NCBI GenBank assembly: GCA_902362595.1
Contig: CABIXF010000005.1
Location: 1 to 64,000, forward strand
Direction of reading: 5' to 3'
From: Bacteroidaceae bacterium
GTDB lineage: Bacteria > Bacteroidota > Bacteroidia > Bacteroidales > Bacteroidaceae
Length of the DNA stretch: 64,000 nucleotides
Below are positions 28,347-38,004 of this stretch, piece by piece. The notes under the pieces are model-generated. The model did no database searches, had not been told where the DNA came from, and saw only the letters and a program-made list of their open reading frames with translations. The translations under genes and the position numbers were made by a program. Position 1 is the stretch's first letter. Every line of letters starts with the position of its first letter.

Positions 28347-29531
28347 TTCATATAGCAGATACTTTGCACGGATAGCCCGATAGAGTTGCAAATCTTTTTC
28401 CCAGGTCCGGCGGATTTCCGTTTCGGTCTTTCCCTGCAGGATGTCCTTGCGTACTTGTGAGGTCCCCATCAGCAGGTCGAACCATCGGGAGCGGGTGAAG
28501 AACCGTTTCTCTGCATCCGGATAGAGGGACTGGTAGGCCCGGTAGAATTGGATGACGTATTGCAAGGAAAAGCCTTGAGGGAGCTGGTCTGTTGTACGTA
28601 AATCTATTCCGTAGCAGGTACAGTCGCGGTGCAGGGGATGCTTGTCGAATCCTTCCAGTGCTTTGGGCGTGAAGTGGAAGGAAAAGGCTTTGCGCAAATA
28701 GGGTGAGCCTGCTACCTGGAATGGGAATAGGGTACCTCTTCCTACGCTCACCGCAGTACCTTCAAACGGGCAGAGGGAAGGATAGAGTGCAATGGAAAGG
28801 TCATTGGGAAGGTTGGGAGAGGGCTTCACCGGAAGCGAATACGATTGTCCGTGTCTCCACCCTTCCACTGGGATGATGTGTAGGGAACATTGCAGTTGGT
28901 GGCCCAGCCATCCTTCTCCGTTGATCATCCGGGCCAGTTCGCCCAGCGTACAGCCGTGAAGCACCGGGATAGGAAGCATGCCCACAAAACTTTTATAGGC
29001 TTTTTCTCGTACCGGGCCGTCTACGTAGTCACATGGATTGGGGCGGTCCAGCACAATCAGTTCCTTATGATTCTCTGCACAGGCTTGCATCACGTAGTAA
29101 AGTGTACTGAGATAGGTATAGAACCGAGCACCTACGTCCTGCATGTCGAAAACCAACACATCCGTACCCGCCAGTTGGGAGGGAAGCGGTTTCTTGCTTT
29201 TCCCGTAAAGAGAACGGATGGGAACTCCCGTGCGGAGGTCTTTCCCATCTTTGACACTTTCTCCGGCATCGGCTTCTCCGCGGAATCCGTGTTCCGGTGC
29301 AAACACCTGCACGATTTTGAGGTAGGTAGACAGGGTGTCCAGCAAATGGGTTTTTCCGCAAAGTGAAGTGTGGTTAACAACGAGCGAAACCCGTTTTCCT
29401 TCCAGTAGCGGAAGTAATTTATCCAGTTGGTCGGCCCCGTTGCGCACGGTGGCTTGTCCTTGCAGGGCCCCAAACCAGAGGCAGCACAGCCCCAGTATGT
29501 AATTCAATCGGAATCTTTTCGTGTAACTCAT
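28344..29531 (-). CDS. namZ: DUF1343/NamZ-type exo-beta-N-acetylmuramidase, secreted
   Basis: 395 aa with a signal peptide (about 1-27, ending LQGQA), so periplasmic or exported. The N-terminal DUF1343 half contains SLVVNHTSL, FAPEHGFRGEADAGE, GKSKKP and DVLVFDMQDVGARFYTY; LDRPNP and GPV follow. NamZ (GH171) releases MurNAc from the non-reducing end of peptidoglycan fragments. In Bacteroidetes it is typically linked to MurNAc recycling, which fits the MurU and AmgK-like genes 3.5 kb away. The promoter at 29562 overlaps the divergent HD gene's promoter region. Confidence 0.88.
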   Translation of the reverse strand: MSYTKRFRLNYILGLCCLWFGALQGQATVRNGADQLDKLLPLLEGKRVSLVVNHTSLCGKTHLLDTLSTYLKIVQVFAPEHGFRGEADAGESVKDGKDLRTGVPIRSLYGKSKKPLPSQLAGTDVLVFDMQDVGARFYTYLSTLYYVMQACAENHKELIVLDRPNPCDYVDGPVREKAYKSFVGMLPIPVLHGCTLGELARMINGEGWLGHQLQCSLHIIPVEGWRHGQSYSLPVKPSPNLPNDLSIALYPSLCPFEGTAVSVGRGTLFPFQVAGSPYLRKAFSFHFTPKALEGFDKHPLHRDCTCYGIDLRTTDQLPQGFSLQYVIQFYRAYQSLYPDAEKRFFTRSRWFDLLMGTSQVRKDILQGKTETEIRRTWEKDLQLYRAIRAKYLLYE

Positions 29532-29541
29532 GGATTTTTTA

Positions 29542-29549
29542 TAGATTTG
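29542..29549 (+). promoter_or_regulatory. -7 box of the HD-domain gene
   Basis: TAGATTTG on plus matches TAnnTTTG, 28 bases before the ATG at 29578. It lies upstream of, and interlocked with, the minus-strand box at 29562-29569. Confidence 0.5.
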
Positions 29550-29561
29550 TGAGACTTTTTA

Positions 29562-29569
29562 CAAATATA
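29562..29569 (-). promoter_or_regulatory. -7 box of the namZ-like gene
   Basis: TATATTTG on minus, 30 bases before the ATG at 29531. The two divergent -7 boxes are only 12 bases apart and each lies downstream of the other's start, so polymerases would interfere. Confidence 0.55.
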
Positions 29570-29577
29570 GCACCTTT

Positions 29578-30117
29578 ATGATGAATCCACTTGCATTGAT
29601 AGACAAATATTATCCGGTAGAAAATGAGTTGAGACACATTCTGCTGGTACACAGCCGTTCGGTAGCCGACAAGGCACTGGCCATGGCCCGGAAACATCCG
29701 GAACTGAACTTGGACTTGAATTTCATTGAGGAAGCCGCCATGTTGCACGACATCGGTATCTTTGAGACCGATGCCGATGGCATTTATTGTTTTGGTAAAT
29801 ATCCCTATATCTGCCATGGCTATCTGGGGGCGGAACTGGTGGCCCGTGAAGGATACCCGCGTCATGCACTGGTGTGCGAGCGTCACACGGGGGCAGGACT
29901 GTCCTTGCAGAGCATTCTCGAACAGAATTTGCCGATACCCCATCGCGATATGATTCCTGTCAGTCTGGAGGAGCAGATTATCTGTTTTGCCGATAAGTTC
30001 TATTCAAAGACCAAACTGGATAAGGAGAAGAGTGTGGAAAAGGCCCGTAAGAGCATCGAGAAGCATGGCGACGAGGGGCTCACCCGTTTTGATGCCTGGT
30101 GTAAACTCTTCTTGTAG
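29578..30117 (+). CDS. HD-domain phosphohydrolase-like protein
   Basis: 179 aa, cytosolic. The metal-binding HD motif is clear: His near residue 25 (HILLVHSRSVA), His-Asp in EEAAMLHDIGIFE, His in ICHGYLG and a later Asp in CFADKFYSK. This is the layout of small HD phosphohydrolases acting on nucleotides or phosphoesters. The substrate is unknown. The C-terminus is Lys/Glu-rich (KSVEKARKSIEKHG). It is divergent from namZ with facing promoters and has no obvious terminator before the LptD-like gene. Confidence 0.85.
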   Translation: MMNPLALIDKYYPVENELRHILLVHSRSVADKALAMARKHPELNLDLNFIEEAAMLHDIGIFETDADGIYCFGKYPYICHGYLGAELVAREGYPRHALVCERHTGAGLSLQSILEQNLPIPHRDMIPVSLEEQIICFADKFYSKTKLDKEKSVEKARKSIEKHGDEGLTRFDAWCKLFL

Positions 30118-30171
30118 AACTAAAAATACATAAATAAGGAAAGGTTTGACATTTATTTGTAGGATAATGCT

Positions 30172-30179
30172 TACTTTTG
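30172..30179 (+). promoter_or_regulatory. -7 box of the lptD-like gene
   Basis: TACTTTTG matches TAnnTTTG, 27 bases before the ATG at 30207. Confidence 0.6.
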
Positions 30180-30206
30180 CACCGCATATTGCGTAAGAAA
30201 ACGGTG

Positions 30207-32960
30207 ATGACATCATTTAGAAGAACAACATATTTATTGCTATCCTTGTTTGTTTTTGGCTTTTTCTGCTCATTCTATGCCGAAGCGCAGCGTGTGAGAG
30301 GAAAACGTATGCGGGGAGGGGACAGAAATTCGGTGACAGCCGATTCTCTTCAGCGGGATTCATTGGCGATGGATTCGTTAGGGATGGATACATTGGCCGC
30401 AGACACCGCCAAGAAGAAGGAGCCGCTGGATGCCCCTGTCATTTATGAGGCGAGCGATTCCATTGTCTTTACCAAGGGAGGTTATGCACATCTTTATGGA
30501 GAAGGAAAGGTCAATTACCAGAACATCGAGTTGACTTCTGCAGTTATCTCCATGAATATGGACAGCAGTACGGTCTACGCAAGAGGTGTGGCCGATACGA
30601 CGGGGGTAGAGACCGGTACGCCGATATTCAAGGATGGAGAAACTCCCTACGAATCCAAGATTATGCGCTATAACTTCAAGACGAAGAAAGGATTCATCAA
30701 TAATATTGTCACACAGCAGGGTGAAGGATATGTCACCAGTGAGGAGGGAAAAAAAGGAGCCAATGACGAGATTTACATGCGCCATGGAAAATATACTACC
30801 TGTGATAACCATGAGCATCCTCATTTCTATTTGAAACTCTCCATGGCGAAGGTCCGTCCCAAGAAGAATGTGGTATTCGGTCCGGCCCAGTTGGTGGTGG
30901 AAGATGTGCCGCTGCCCATTGCCGTACCCTTTGGATTCTTCCCTTTCAACAGCAGCTATTCTTCCGGTTTCATCATGCCGACGTATGGAGATGAAATGAA
31001 CCGTGGTTTCTATCTGCGTGATGGAGGATATTATTTCGCCATCAGCGACAAGATGGACTTGAAAGTATTGGGTGAAATCTTTACCAAGGGTTCGTGGGGA
31101 CTCTCGGCGGCTTCCAATTACACCAAGCGATACAAGTTTAGCGGTTCTTTTAATGCCAGTTACCTGGTGACGAAAACCGGTGAAAAGAACATGCCCGACT
31201 ATTCAGTGTCGAAGGACTTCCGTATTCAGTGGAGTCACCGGCAGGATGCCAAGGCCAATCCGAACAGTTCGTTCTCGGCCAGTGTGAACTTTGCCACCAG
31301 TAGTTATGACCGTTCCAGCTTGAGCAGTTTGTACAATCCGCAGCAGTACTCTCAGAATACCAAGGCGTCTAGTGTGAGTTATTCTCGTAACTTTCCGGAA
31401 ATCGGGTTGAACATTTCGGGAGCGTTCAATATCACGCAGAATACGCGTGACTCTTCTTTGAGCATGACCTTGCCGGATGTCAATATCTCGTTGAACCGTA
31501 TCTATCCGTTCAAGCGGAAAAAGTCTGCGGGTGATGAACGCTGGTATGAGAAGATTTCTTTGCAGTATACCGGAAGTATTACCAACTCCATCAGTACGAA
31601 GGATAACTTGCTGTTTAAAACCCCGTTGACTCAGTGGGAGAATGGTATGCAGCATAAAATTCCGGTTTCGGCCACTTTCAACCTTTTCAAATACATCAAC
31701 ATCGTACCTTCGTTCAACTATACGGAACGCTGGTATTTGCGGAAAGTGAAGCAGAGCTACGACCCGAACTCTACTTCTACCGATCATGTGCGTCGGGATA
31801 CCATCAATGGTTTCAACCGTGTGTACGACTATAATCTGGCATTGCAGATGAATACCAAATTGTATGGTATGTACAAGCCGTTGTTCATGAAGAGCAAGGA
31901 AATTCAGATTCGTCACGTCTTTACACCGACAATCAGCTATACGTATACGCCGGATTTCGGTAAGGCACGTTATGGCTATTACGATACCTATACTTATACG
32001 GACGAAAACGGAGAAGTGCGTACCGTGGAATATTCGCCGTATGAAGGGGCTGTGTATGGGGTGCCCGGAAAACAGATGTCACAGAACATCAGTTTCTCTG
32101 TGGATAACAACATTGAAATGAAGATGAAGTCGGACAAGGATACCACGGGCTACAAGAAAATCAGTCTGATTGACCAGTTGGGAGCTTCTCTTTCTTATGA
32201 TGTGGCCAACAAGCGATGGAGTGACTTGAGCATGAACCTTCGTATGAAGTTGACCAAGAGCTATACATTCAATATGAACGCTTCCTTTGCTACCTACGCC
32301 TATCAGTTTGATGAAAATGGTAATGTCGTGGTAGGTGATCGTACGGAATGGTCTTACGGGCGTTTCGGACGTTTCCAGGGCTACAGCGGTTCGTTTTCTT
32401 ATACCTTGAACAACGATACCTTCAAGAAACTTTTCGGTAAGAAGGATGAAAATGACGATAAGAACAAGAAGGATAAGGAAAACTCGGATGAGGAGGACGA
32501 TACTGACGAGGAAACCGAAAGTCAGAACAATAATTCCAATATGCGAAAGACGGAGAAGGCTTCTTTGGATTCGGACGGTTACCTGGCCTTTAAGTTTCCG
32601 TGGAGCATCAGCTTGAGCTACAGTTACAGCATTCGGGAGGACCGTTCCAAGAAAATCAATATCAAGAAGATGCGGTATCCGTACTCACTGACCCATTCAT
32701 TGAATGTGTCGGGTAACTTCAAGATTGGAAGCCGCTGGAACATGACGTATTCTACAGGGTATGACTTTACCACTAAGGAAATGTCTATGACCACCTTGAA
32801 CATTACCCGCGACTTGCACTGTTTTAATATGAGCTGTGGGTTGGTGTTCGGCCCGTTCACTTCCTACAATTTCTCCATCCGTGCCAACTCCAGTATGCTG
32901 ACCGATGCCCTGAAGTGGGACCAGCGAAGCAATACGGGTAGTGCCGTTACATGGTATTAA
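30207..32960 (+). CDS. LptD-like outer-membrane LPS-assembly protein
   Basis: 917 aa with a signal peptide (about 1-31, ending FYAEAQ). A periplasmic OstA/LptA-like jelly-roll (about 90-210: FTKGGYAHLYGEGKVNYQNIELTSA) precedes a large C-terminal beta-barrel ending in aromatic VTWY. This is the Bacteroidetes LptD layout, where it inserts lipid A-linked glycans into the outer leaflet. An unusual acidic/Asn stretch at about 750-780 (DENDDKNKKDKENSDEEDD) probably forms a loop. The start at 30207 is chosen because the -7 box lies at 30172-30179. Its stop is only 2 bases from the stop of the convergent murU-like gene. Confidence 0.85.
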   Translation: MTSFRRTTYLLLSLFVFGFFCSFYAEAQRVRGKRMRGGDRNSVTADSLQRDSLAMDSLGMDTLAADTAKKKEPLDAPVIYEASDSIVFTKGGYAHLYGEGKVNYQNIELTSAVISMNMDSSTVYARGVADTTGVETGTPIFKDGETPYESKIMRYNFKTKKGFINNIVTQQGEGYVTSEEGKKGANDEIYMRHGKYTTCDNHEHPHFYLKLSMAKVRPKKNVVFGPAQLVVEDVPLPIAVPFGFFPFNSSYSSGFIMPTYGDEMNRGFYLRDGGYYFAISDKMDLKVLGEIFTKGSWGLSAASNYTKRYKFSGSFNASYLVTKTGEKNMPDYSVSKDFRIQWSHRQDAKANPNSSFSASVNFATSSYDRSSLSSLYNPQQYSQNTKASSVSYSRNFPEIGLNISGAFNITQNTRDSSLSMTLPDVNISLNRIYPFKRKKSAGDERWYEKISLQYTGSITNSISTKDNLLFKTPLTQWENGMQHKIPVSATFNLFKYINIVPSFNYTERWYLRKVKQSYDPNSTSTDHVRRDTINGFNRVYDYNLALQMNTKLYGMYKPLFMKSKEIQIRHVFTPTISYTYTPDFGKARYGYYDTYTYTDENGEVRTVEYSPYEGAVYGVPGKQMSQNISFSVDNNIEMKMKSDKDTTGYKKISLIDQLGASLSYDVANKRWSDLSMNLRMKLTKSYTFNMNASFATYAYQFDENGNVVVGDRTEWSYGRFGRFQGYSGSFSYTLNNDTFKKLFGKKDENDDKNKKDKENSDEEDDTDEETESQNNNSNMRKTEKASLDSDGYLAFKFPWSISLSYSYSIREDRSKKINIKKMRYPYSLTHSLNVSGNFKIGSRWNMTYSTGYDFTTKEMSMTTLNITRDLHCFNMSCGLVFGPFTSYNFSIRANSSMLTDALKWDQRSNTGSAVTWY

Positions 32961-32962
32961 TG

Positions 32963-33700
32963 TTAATGCTGTAGAAATTCTTCGGCCCGGGCCAGCGTGT
33001 CCGGCTTGCCGATGTCAATCAGTTGTAAATCTTCCTTTACGCATCCGCCGAGCAGGAGTTGGCGGCAGTTCTGTAGGTAAAAATCCATAATGGGAAATTT
33101 GCCGGTCCATTGCTCTCCTTCCATGTAATGAAACAATTCCGGTGAAATCACATGGATGCCGCTGAAGGCGTATTCGCGGTATTTCCCCGGTTCATATACC
33201 AATCCTTCCGGTTTGGTCTGCAGGGTGTCTTTGTGAATCCAGCCCTTCAGGCGGTTGTCTGCATCGAACAGCAGGTAGCGCGAGGTCTTGCGCGGGCTGA
33301 CCAGCAAGGTGGCCAGATTCCGGCTCTTTCGGTGAAACTCATAGACTTCTTTCAGGTCGGCATTCGACAGAATGTCCACATTGTGTACCAGGAAAGGTTC
33401 CGTTCCTGTGAAGAAAGTTGCTGCCTTCTTGATGCCGCCTCCCGTATCCAGCAGCATCTTGCGTTCGTCACTGATGTGGATGGTTAGTCCGAAATCTTGG
33501 TTGGCTTTCAGAAAATCGAGAATCTGTTCTCCGAAATGATGGATGTTGATGACCAGTTCAGTAAATCCCGCTTCTTTCAGTTTGAGAATCACATGCTCCA
33601 GCATGGGACGTCCGGCCACCGGCACCAAGGCTTTGGGAGTATGGTCGGTCAGTGGTTTGAGCCGGGTACCCAGTCCGGCAGCAAATATCATGGCTTTCAT
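32963..33700 (-). CDS. MurU-like sugar-1-phosphate nucleotidyltransferase
   Basis: 245 aa, cytosolic. The pyrophosphorylase signature is MIFAAGLGTRLKPLTDHTPKAL; the metal-binding Asp lies in HNVDIL and the sugar site in DTGGGIKKA. The best functional match is MurNAc-1-phosphate uridylyltransferase (MurU), which makes UDP-MurNAc. The evidence is the 4-base overlap with an AmgK-like kinase gene that would provide MurNAc-1-P. Other sugar-1-phosphate nucleotidyltransferases (glucose, mannose) share the motifs, so the substrate rests on context. Confidence 0.85.
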   Translation of the reverse strand: MKAMIFAAGLGTRLKPLTDHTPKALVPVAGRPMLEHVILKLKEAGFTELVINIHHFGEQILDFLKANQDFGLTIHISDERKMLLDTGGGIKKAATFFTGTEPFLVHNVDILSNADLKEVYEFHRKSRNLATLLVSPRKTSRYLLFDADNRLKGWIHKDTLQTKPEGLVYEPGKYREYAFSGIHVISPELFHYMEGEQWTGKFPIMDFYLQNCRQLLLGGCVKEDLQLIDIGKPDTLARAEEFLQH

Positions 33701-35127
33701 TTGGCTTTCAGTAATTGGTCTATTTGTTGTTCCCGATGAATCAGGTGTACGTTGATTTTGAATTTCTCATGCAAGTGTTCGGCCGTATGCTGTGCGGAAT
33801 ATACCGAGCGGTGCTGTCCACCGGTACAGCCGAAGCAAATCATCAGGTGTGAGAAACCCCGTTCCAAAAAACGCTGCACATGGGCATCCACCAAGGCATC
33901 GGTGTGGCGCAGGAACTCCGTGATTTCTCCGTCTTTTTCCAGAAACTCGATGACCGGTGCATCCCGTCCCGTGAGCGACTTGTACTGCTCGTAGCGTCCG
34001 GGGTTGTGTACGGCGCGGCAGTCGAACACGTATCCTCCGCCGTTTCCGCTCTCGTCTGTCGGAATCCCTTTCCGGTAGGAGAAACTCATCACCGTCACGG
34101 TCAGGTTGCGGCGGTTGCGGACCACGGCAAACTGCTTCAGTCCCGTCATGCGCTGCAACACTTCGCAGAGATAAGGATATTCCGGGAAACCTTCCTGCAA
34201 CAGCTGGCGCAGGTTCTCGATGGCAAAAGGAATGCTTTCAATGAAATGGGCCTTTTTTTCGAAGTAACCGCGGAAGCCGTAAGCTCCCAGTACCTGCAGC
34301 GTGCGGAACAATACCACATGGCGCAGGCGCGACAGGAATTCCGTTTTTTCGATTGGCTTGTACGGGCGAAGGGCGTCCATGTACTCGTCTATCAGTTCCT
34401 GGCGGAGACTGTCCGGATAGTTGGCCTTGGCCTGCCAGAGGAAAGAAGCCACGTCGTAATAAATCGGTCCTTTCCGTCCTCCCTGAAAGTCTATCAGGTA
34501 AGGTTCTCCGTCTTTCACCATGATGTTCCGGCTCTGGAAGTCGCGGTACATGAATACCGGTTGGGATTCCATACTTCCCATCAGGGTCTGGCAGAGGGCA
34601 TCGAAGTCATCTTCCAGCAAATCTTCCCGGAAATCTACGCCCGTCGCTTTCAGAAAACAATATTTGAAGTAGTTCAAGTCCCACAGGATGCTTCTATGGT
34701 CAAATTCTACCGCCGGATAGCATCTCCCGAAATCCAGCCCTTTTGCCCCTTCAAACTGCACGCGGGGCAACAGCCGGATGACCTTTTTCAGCAGGTTCCG
34801 TTCTGTCTCGTCAAATTCTCCCGTCTCTCTTCCGTGGGCGATGAGCTGGAACAGGGAATCCGTGCCCAAATCATCCTGTAGGTAGCAGAGTCCGTCGTCG
34901 GAAACAGCATGTACTGCCGGCACGGGTAAATGCTGTGCCTGAAAATGATGCGACAGGTAGATGAAGGCTTCGTTCTCTTCGCGCGAAGTACCGCACACCC
35001 CGATGAGGGTCGGGTTGCCCTTCAGGCGGTAATAGCTTCGGTTGGAGCCAGCTCCCGGCAGTGCCTCTACGCTTGCAGGGGCATGTCCGGTCAGCCGGCT
35101 ATATAGGGTTTCAAGTATTTGAGTCAT
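33697..35127 (-). CDS. AmgK-like amino-sugar kinase fused to a RapZ C-terminal domain
   Basis: 476 aa. Residues about 1-330 form an aminoglycoside-phosphotransferase-type kinase, with the catalytic loop YRDFQSRNIM (about 194-203) and the metal-binding Asp in LIDFQGG (Asp213). Residues about 342-467 match the RapZ C-terminal domain: VMSFSYRKGIP, GYVFDCRAVHNPGRY, LTGRD and the signature CFGCTGGQHRSVYSA. AmgK phosphorylates MurNAc/GlcNAc at C1. RapZ-C binds glucosamine-6-phosphate in enterobacteria. The RapZ N-terminal ATPase is absent. The stop overlaps murU by 4 bases. I infer a MurNAc/GlcNAc kinase with an amino-sugar-sensing domain. Confidence 0.88.
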   Translation of the reverse strand: MTQILETLYSRLTGHAPASVEALPGAGSNRSYYRLKGNPTLIGVCGTSREENEAFIYLSHHFQAQHLPVPAVHAVSDDGLCYLQDDLGTDSLFQLIAHGRETGEFDETERNLLKKVIRLLPRVQFEGAKGLDFGRCYPAVEFDHRSILWDLNYFKYCFLKATGVDFREDLLEDDFDALCQTLMGSMESQPVFMYRDFQSRNIMVKDGEPYLIDFQGGRKGPIYYDVASFLWQAKANYPDSLRQELIDEYMDALRPYKPIEKTEFLSRLRHVVLFRTLQVLGAYGFRGYFEKKAHFIESIPFAIENLRQLLQEGFPEYPYLCEVLQRMTGLKQFAVVRNRRNLTVTVMSFSYRKGIPTDESGNGGGYVFDCRAVHNPGRYEQYKSLTGRDAPVIEFLEKDGEITEFLRHTDALVDAHVQRFLERGFSHLMICFGCTGGQHRSVYSAQHTAEHLHEKFKINVHLIHREQQIDQLLKAK

Positions 35128-35139
35128 GTAGTTGGTGCG

Positions 35140-37917
35140 TTAAGATTGCGGATTGAGTTTCTCGGCCAAGTATTGTCCCGTATAGGAAGCGGCACATTGG
35201 GCTACCTCCTCCGGTGTACCGGCCACTACCAGATTACCTCCCTTATCGCCTCCTTCCGGTCCGAGGTCGATGACATAGTCGGCACACTTGATGACATCCA
35301 TGTTGTGCTCGATGATGACTAAGGTATGTCCCCGGCTGATGAGGGCGTCGAAGGCCTCCAGCAGTTTCTTGATGTCGTGGAAGTGCAAGCCTGTGGTCGG
35401 TTCGTCGAACACGAAGATGGTAGGCTGTGCCTTTTCGATACTGAGGAAGTAGGCCAGTTTCACGCGCTGGTTTTCTCCTCCGGAAAGGGTCGAAGAGGAC
35501 TGTCCCAGCTTGATGTAGCCCAGCCCCACATCTTGCAACGGACGGAGCTTCTTGACAATCTTCTTCTGGTTGTGTTCCGTGAAGAACTCGATGGCCTGGT
35601 TGACCGTCATTTCCAGTACGTCGTAGATGTTTTTCCCTTCGAACTTCACTTCCAGCGTGTCGTTCTTGAAGCGTTTGCCGTGGCAAGATTCGCACTCCAG
35701 CACCAAGTCGGCCATGAACTGCATTTCTACCGTCACCGTACCTTCTCCCTTGCATTCTTCGCAGCGTCCGCCTTCCGTGTTGAACGAGAAATAGCCTGCG
35801 CTGTATCCCATCTGCTTGGCCAGCGGCTGGTCGGCAAACAGTTTCCGGATTTCATCGTACGCCTTGACGTAGGTCACCGGATTGCTTCGGGAAGATTTTC
35901 CAATTGGGTTCTGGTCTACAAACTCGATGTCACTTACCTGGTGGATGTCGCCGCCCAGTGAGACAAATTCGCCCGGACGTTCGCTCGACTCGCTGTATTC
36001 CCGCTTCAGGGCTTTGTAGAAGATGTCGCGCACCAGCGTACTCTTTCCGGAACCGCTGACACCCGTCACCACCGTCATCACGTTGAGAGGGAAGCGTACG
36101 TCGATGCCTTTTAGGTTGTTCTCACGAGCTCCCTTGATTTCGATGTAGTTGTTCCACGGGCGGTGGCTGGCAGGAGGGTCAATGGTTTCTTCTCCCAGCA
36201 GGTATTTCACGGTATAGCTGTCGCTGCCTTTGTGCAAGTCTTTCATGTCGCCTTGGTACACCACCTGTCCACCCAGTCGTCCGGCTTTCGGACCGATGTC
36301 GATGATGTAGTCGGCTGCCCGGATGATTTCCTCGTCATGTTCCACCACTACCACCGTGTTGCCCAGCTGTTGCAACTGGCGCAGCACCTTGATGAGGCGG
36401 GTGGTGTCGCGGCTGTGCAATCCGATGCTCGGTTCGTCGAGGATGTACAACGAGCCCACCAGACTGCTTCCCAGCGAGGTAGCCAGGTTGATTCGCTGGC
36501 TTTCACCTCCGGAGAGCGAGTTGCTCAACCGATTTAGGGTCAGGTAGCCCAGTCCCACATCCGACAGGAAGGTCAGGCGGTTCTTGATTTCACTCAACAA
36601 CCGTTGTGCCACGAGAGTGTCGTGGGCATCCAAGGTCAAGGTACGGAAAAACTCCTGCAACTGGGTAATCGGCATTTCCACCAGTTCCGAGATGTTCTTT
36701 CCGCCTACCCGCACGTAGCTGGCTTCCTTTTTCAGCCGGCTGCCATGACAAGTAGGGCAGGTCGTTTTTCCCCGGTAGCGGGCCAGCATCACGCGATACT
36801 GTATCTTGTATTGGTTTTCCTCCAGCATCTTGAAGAAAGAGTCGATGCAGACCTTCTCTCTCGGTCCGTGCCAGAGGTAATCCTTCTGTTCCTGCGTCAG
36901 TTCATAGTACGGTGTGAAGATGGGAAAATCATGAGCCGGCGCTTCCCGCAGGAACTCGTTCAGCCATTCTCCCATTTTCTCACCTCGCCAGCAGAGTACG
37001 GCCCCGTCGTACACGCTCAGTGCCCGGTTGGGGATTACCAGATGTTCATCGATGCCGATAATCTTGCCGAAGCCTTCACACGTAGGACAGGCTCCCAGCG
37101 GCGAGTTGAACGAGAACATCTGGTCGTTCGGTTCTTCAAACTTGATGCCGTCAGCTTCAAATTTGGTGCTGAACACATGCAGGCGGGTGTCGTCCGACAA
37201 GTAAAAACGGAGCATGCACGTGCCGTCGCCTTCGTACATGGCCGTTTCGGCAGAATCCGTCAGTCGGCTGATGGCATCCTTGCTGTCGTCGCAGCTCATA
37301 CGGTCTACCAGCAGATACACCTTGTCGCTTTCGTGGTAGGTATAGTCCTCAATGCGTACCATTTCGCCGTCCACCTCCAGTCGGGTGAATCCTTGCTTCA
37401 TGTCCATGTCCAGCTGTTCCGCCACGGTTCTTCCGTCGCGGGGAAGGATGGGGGTCAGCACCGTGTAGCGTGTACCCTTCGGATACGACAGCATGCAGTT
37501 CACAATGTCTTCCACGCTGTCCTTCTTCACCAGTTGTCCGCTTATGGGCGAATAGGTTTTTCCCACCCGTGCGAAAAGCAGACGCAGGTACTCATAAATC
37601 TCGGTCGATGTACCTACGGTAGAACGTGGGTTGCGGCTCGTCACCTTCTGTTCGATGGCGATGGCCGGCGGAATCCCCTTGATAAAGTCACATTCCGGTT
37701 TGCTCATACGTCCGAGAAACTGGCGGGCGTAGGCAGACAGGCTTTCCACATAGCGTCTTTGCCCTTCGGCATACAGCGTGTCGAATGCCAGCGACGACTT
37801 TCCCGAACCGGACAGTCCGGTAATGACTACCAGCTTGTTGCGGGGGATACGTACGTCGATGTTTTTCAGGTTATTCACCCGGGCACCCTTTATGGTAATA
37901 AAATCATTTTCTGACAT
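35140..37917 (-). CDS. uvrA: UvrA-family excinuclease ATPase
   Basis: 925 aa. Two ABC modules, with P-loops [15 protein letters not shown] and [15 protein letters not shown], and signatures [12 protein letters not shown] and [12 protein letters not shown]. The UvrB-interaction region (about 120-240) is present, so it is not the short UvrA2 form. The C-terminal zinc finger (CEECKGEG...CESCHGKR) is intact. The first zinc finger keeps only CPTCEG; the preceding C-x2-C of E. coli is replaced by [10 protein letters not shown]. The start at 37917 ([14 protein letters not shown]) is used rather than 37974. It ends 12 bases before the amgK-like gene on the same strand. Confidence 0.92.
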   Translation of the reverse strand: MSENDFITIKGARVNNLKNIDVRIPRNKLVVITGLSGSGKSSLAFDTLYAEGQRRYVESLSAYARQFLGRMSKPECDFIKGIPPAIAIEQKVTSRNPRSTVGTSTEIYEYLRLLFARVGKTYSPISGQLVKKDSVEDIVNCMLSYPKGTRYTVLTPILPRDGRTVAEQLDMDMKQGFTRLEVDGEMVRIEDYTYHESDKVYLLVDRMSCDDSKDAISRLTDSAETAMYEGDGTCMLRFYLSDDTRLHVFSTKFEADGIKFEEPNDQMFSFNSPLGACPTCEGFGKIIGIDEHLVIPNRALSVYDGAVLCWRGEKMGEWLNEFLREAPAHDFPIFTPYYELTQEQKDYLWHGPREKVCIDSFFKMLEENQYKIQYRVMLARYRGKTTCPTCHGSRLKKEASYVRVGGKNISELVEMPITQLQEFFRTLTLDAHDTLVAQRLLSEIKNRLTFLSDVGLGYLTLNRLSNSLSGGESQRINLATSLGSSLVGSLYILDEPSIGLHSRDTTRLIKVLRQLQQLGNTVVVVEHDEEIIRAADYIIDIGPKAGRLGGQVVYQGDMKDLHKGSDSYTVKYLLGEETIDPPASHRPWNNYIEIKGARENNLKGIDVRFPLNVMTVVTGVSGSGKSTLVRDIFYKALKREYSESSERPGEFVSLGGDIHQVSDIEFVDQNPIGKSSRSNPVTYVKAYDEIRKLFADQPLAKQMGYSAGYFSFNTEGGRCEECKGEGTVTVEMQFMADLVLECESCHGKRFKNDTLEVKFEGKNIYDVLEMTVNQAIEFFTEHNQKKIVKKLRPLQDVGLGYIKLGQSSSTLSGGENQRVKLAYFLSIEKAQPTIFVFDEPTTGLHFHDIKKLLEAFDALISRGHTLVIIEHNMDVIKCADYVIDLGPEGGDKGGNLVVAGTPEEVAQCAASYTGQYLAEKLNPQS

Positions 37918-38004
37918 GTGTCTCTTCTTGTTAGATGAACGTGCGAAGTTACGAAAAATAGCTGGAATTATCAAAGCGAATACTTCCGTACGGAAAGAAG
38001 TCTT

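Noticed and set aside
36604..37914. 436-codon open frame on plus, opposite uvrA
   Set aside because: Antisense shadow of a well-conserved gene.
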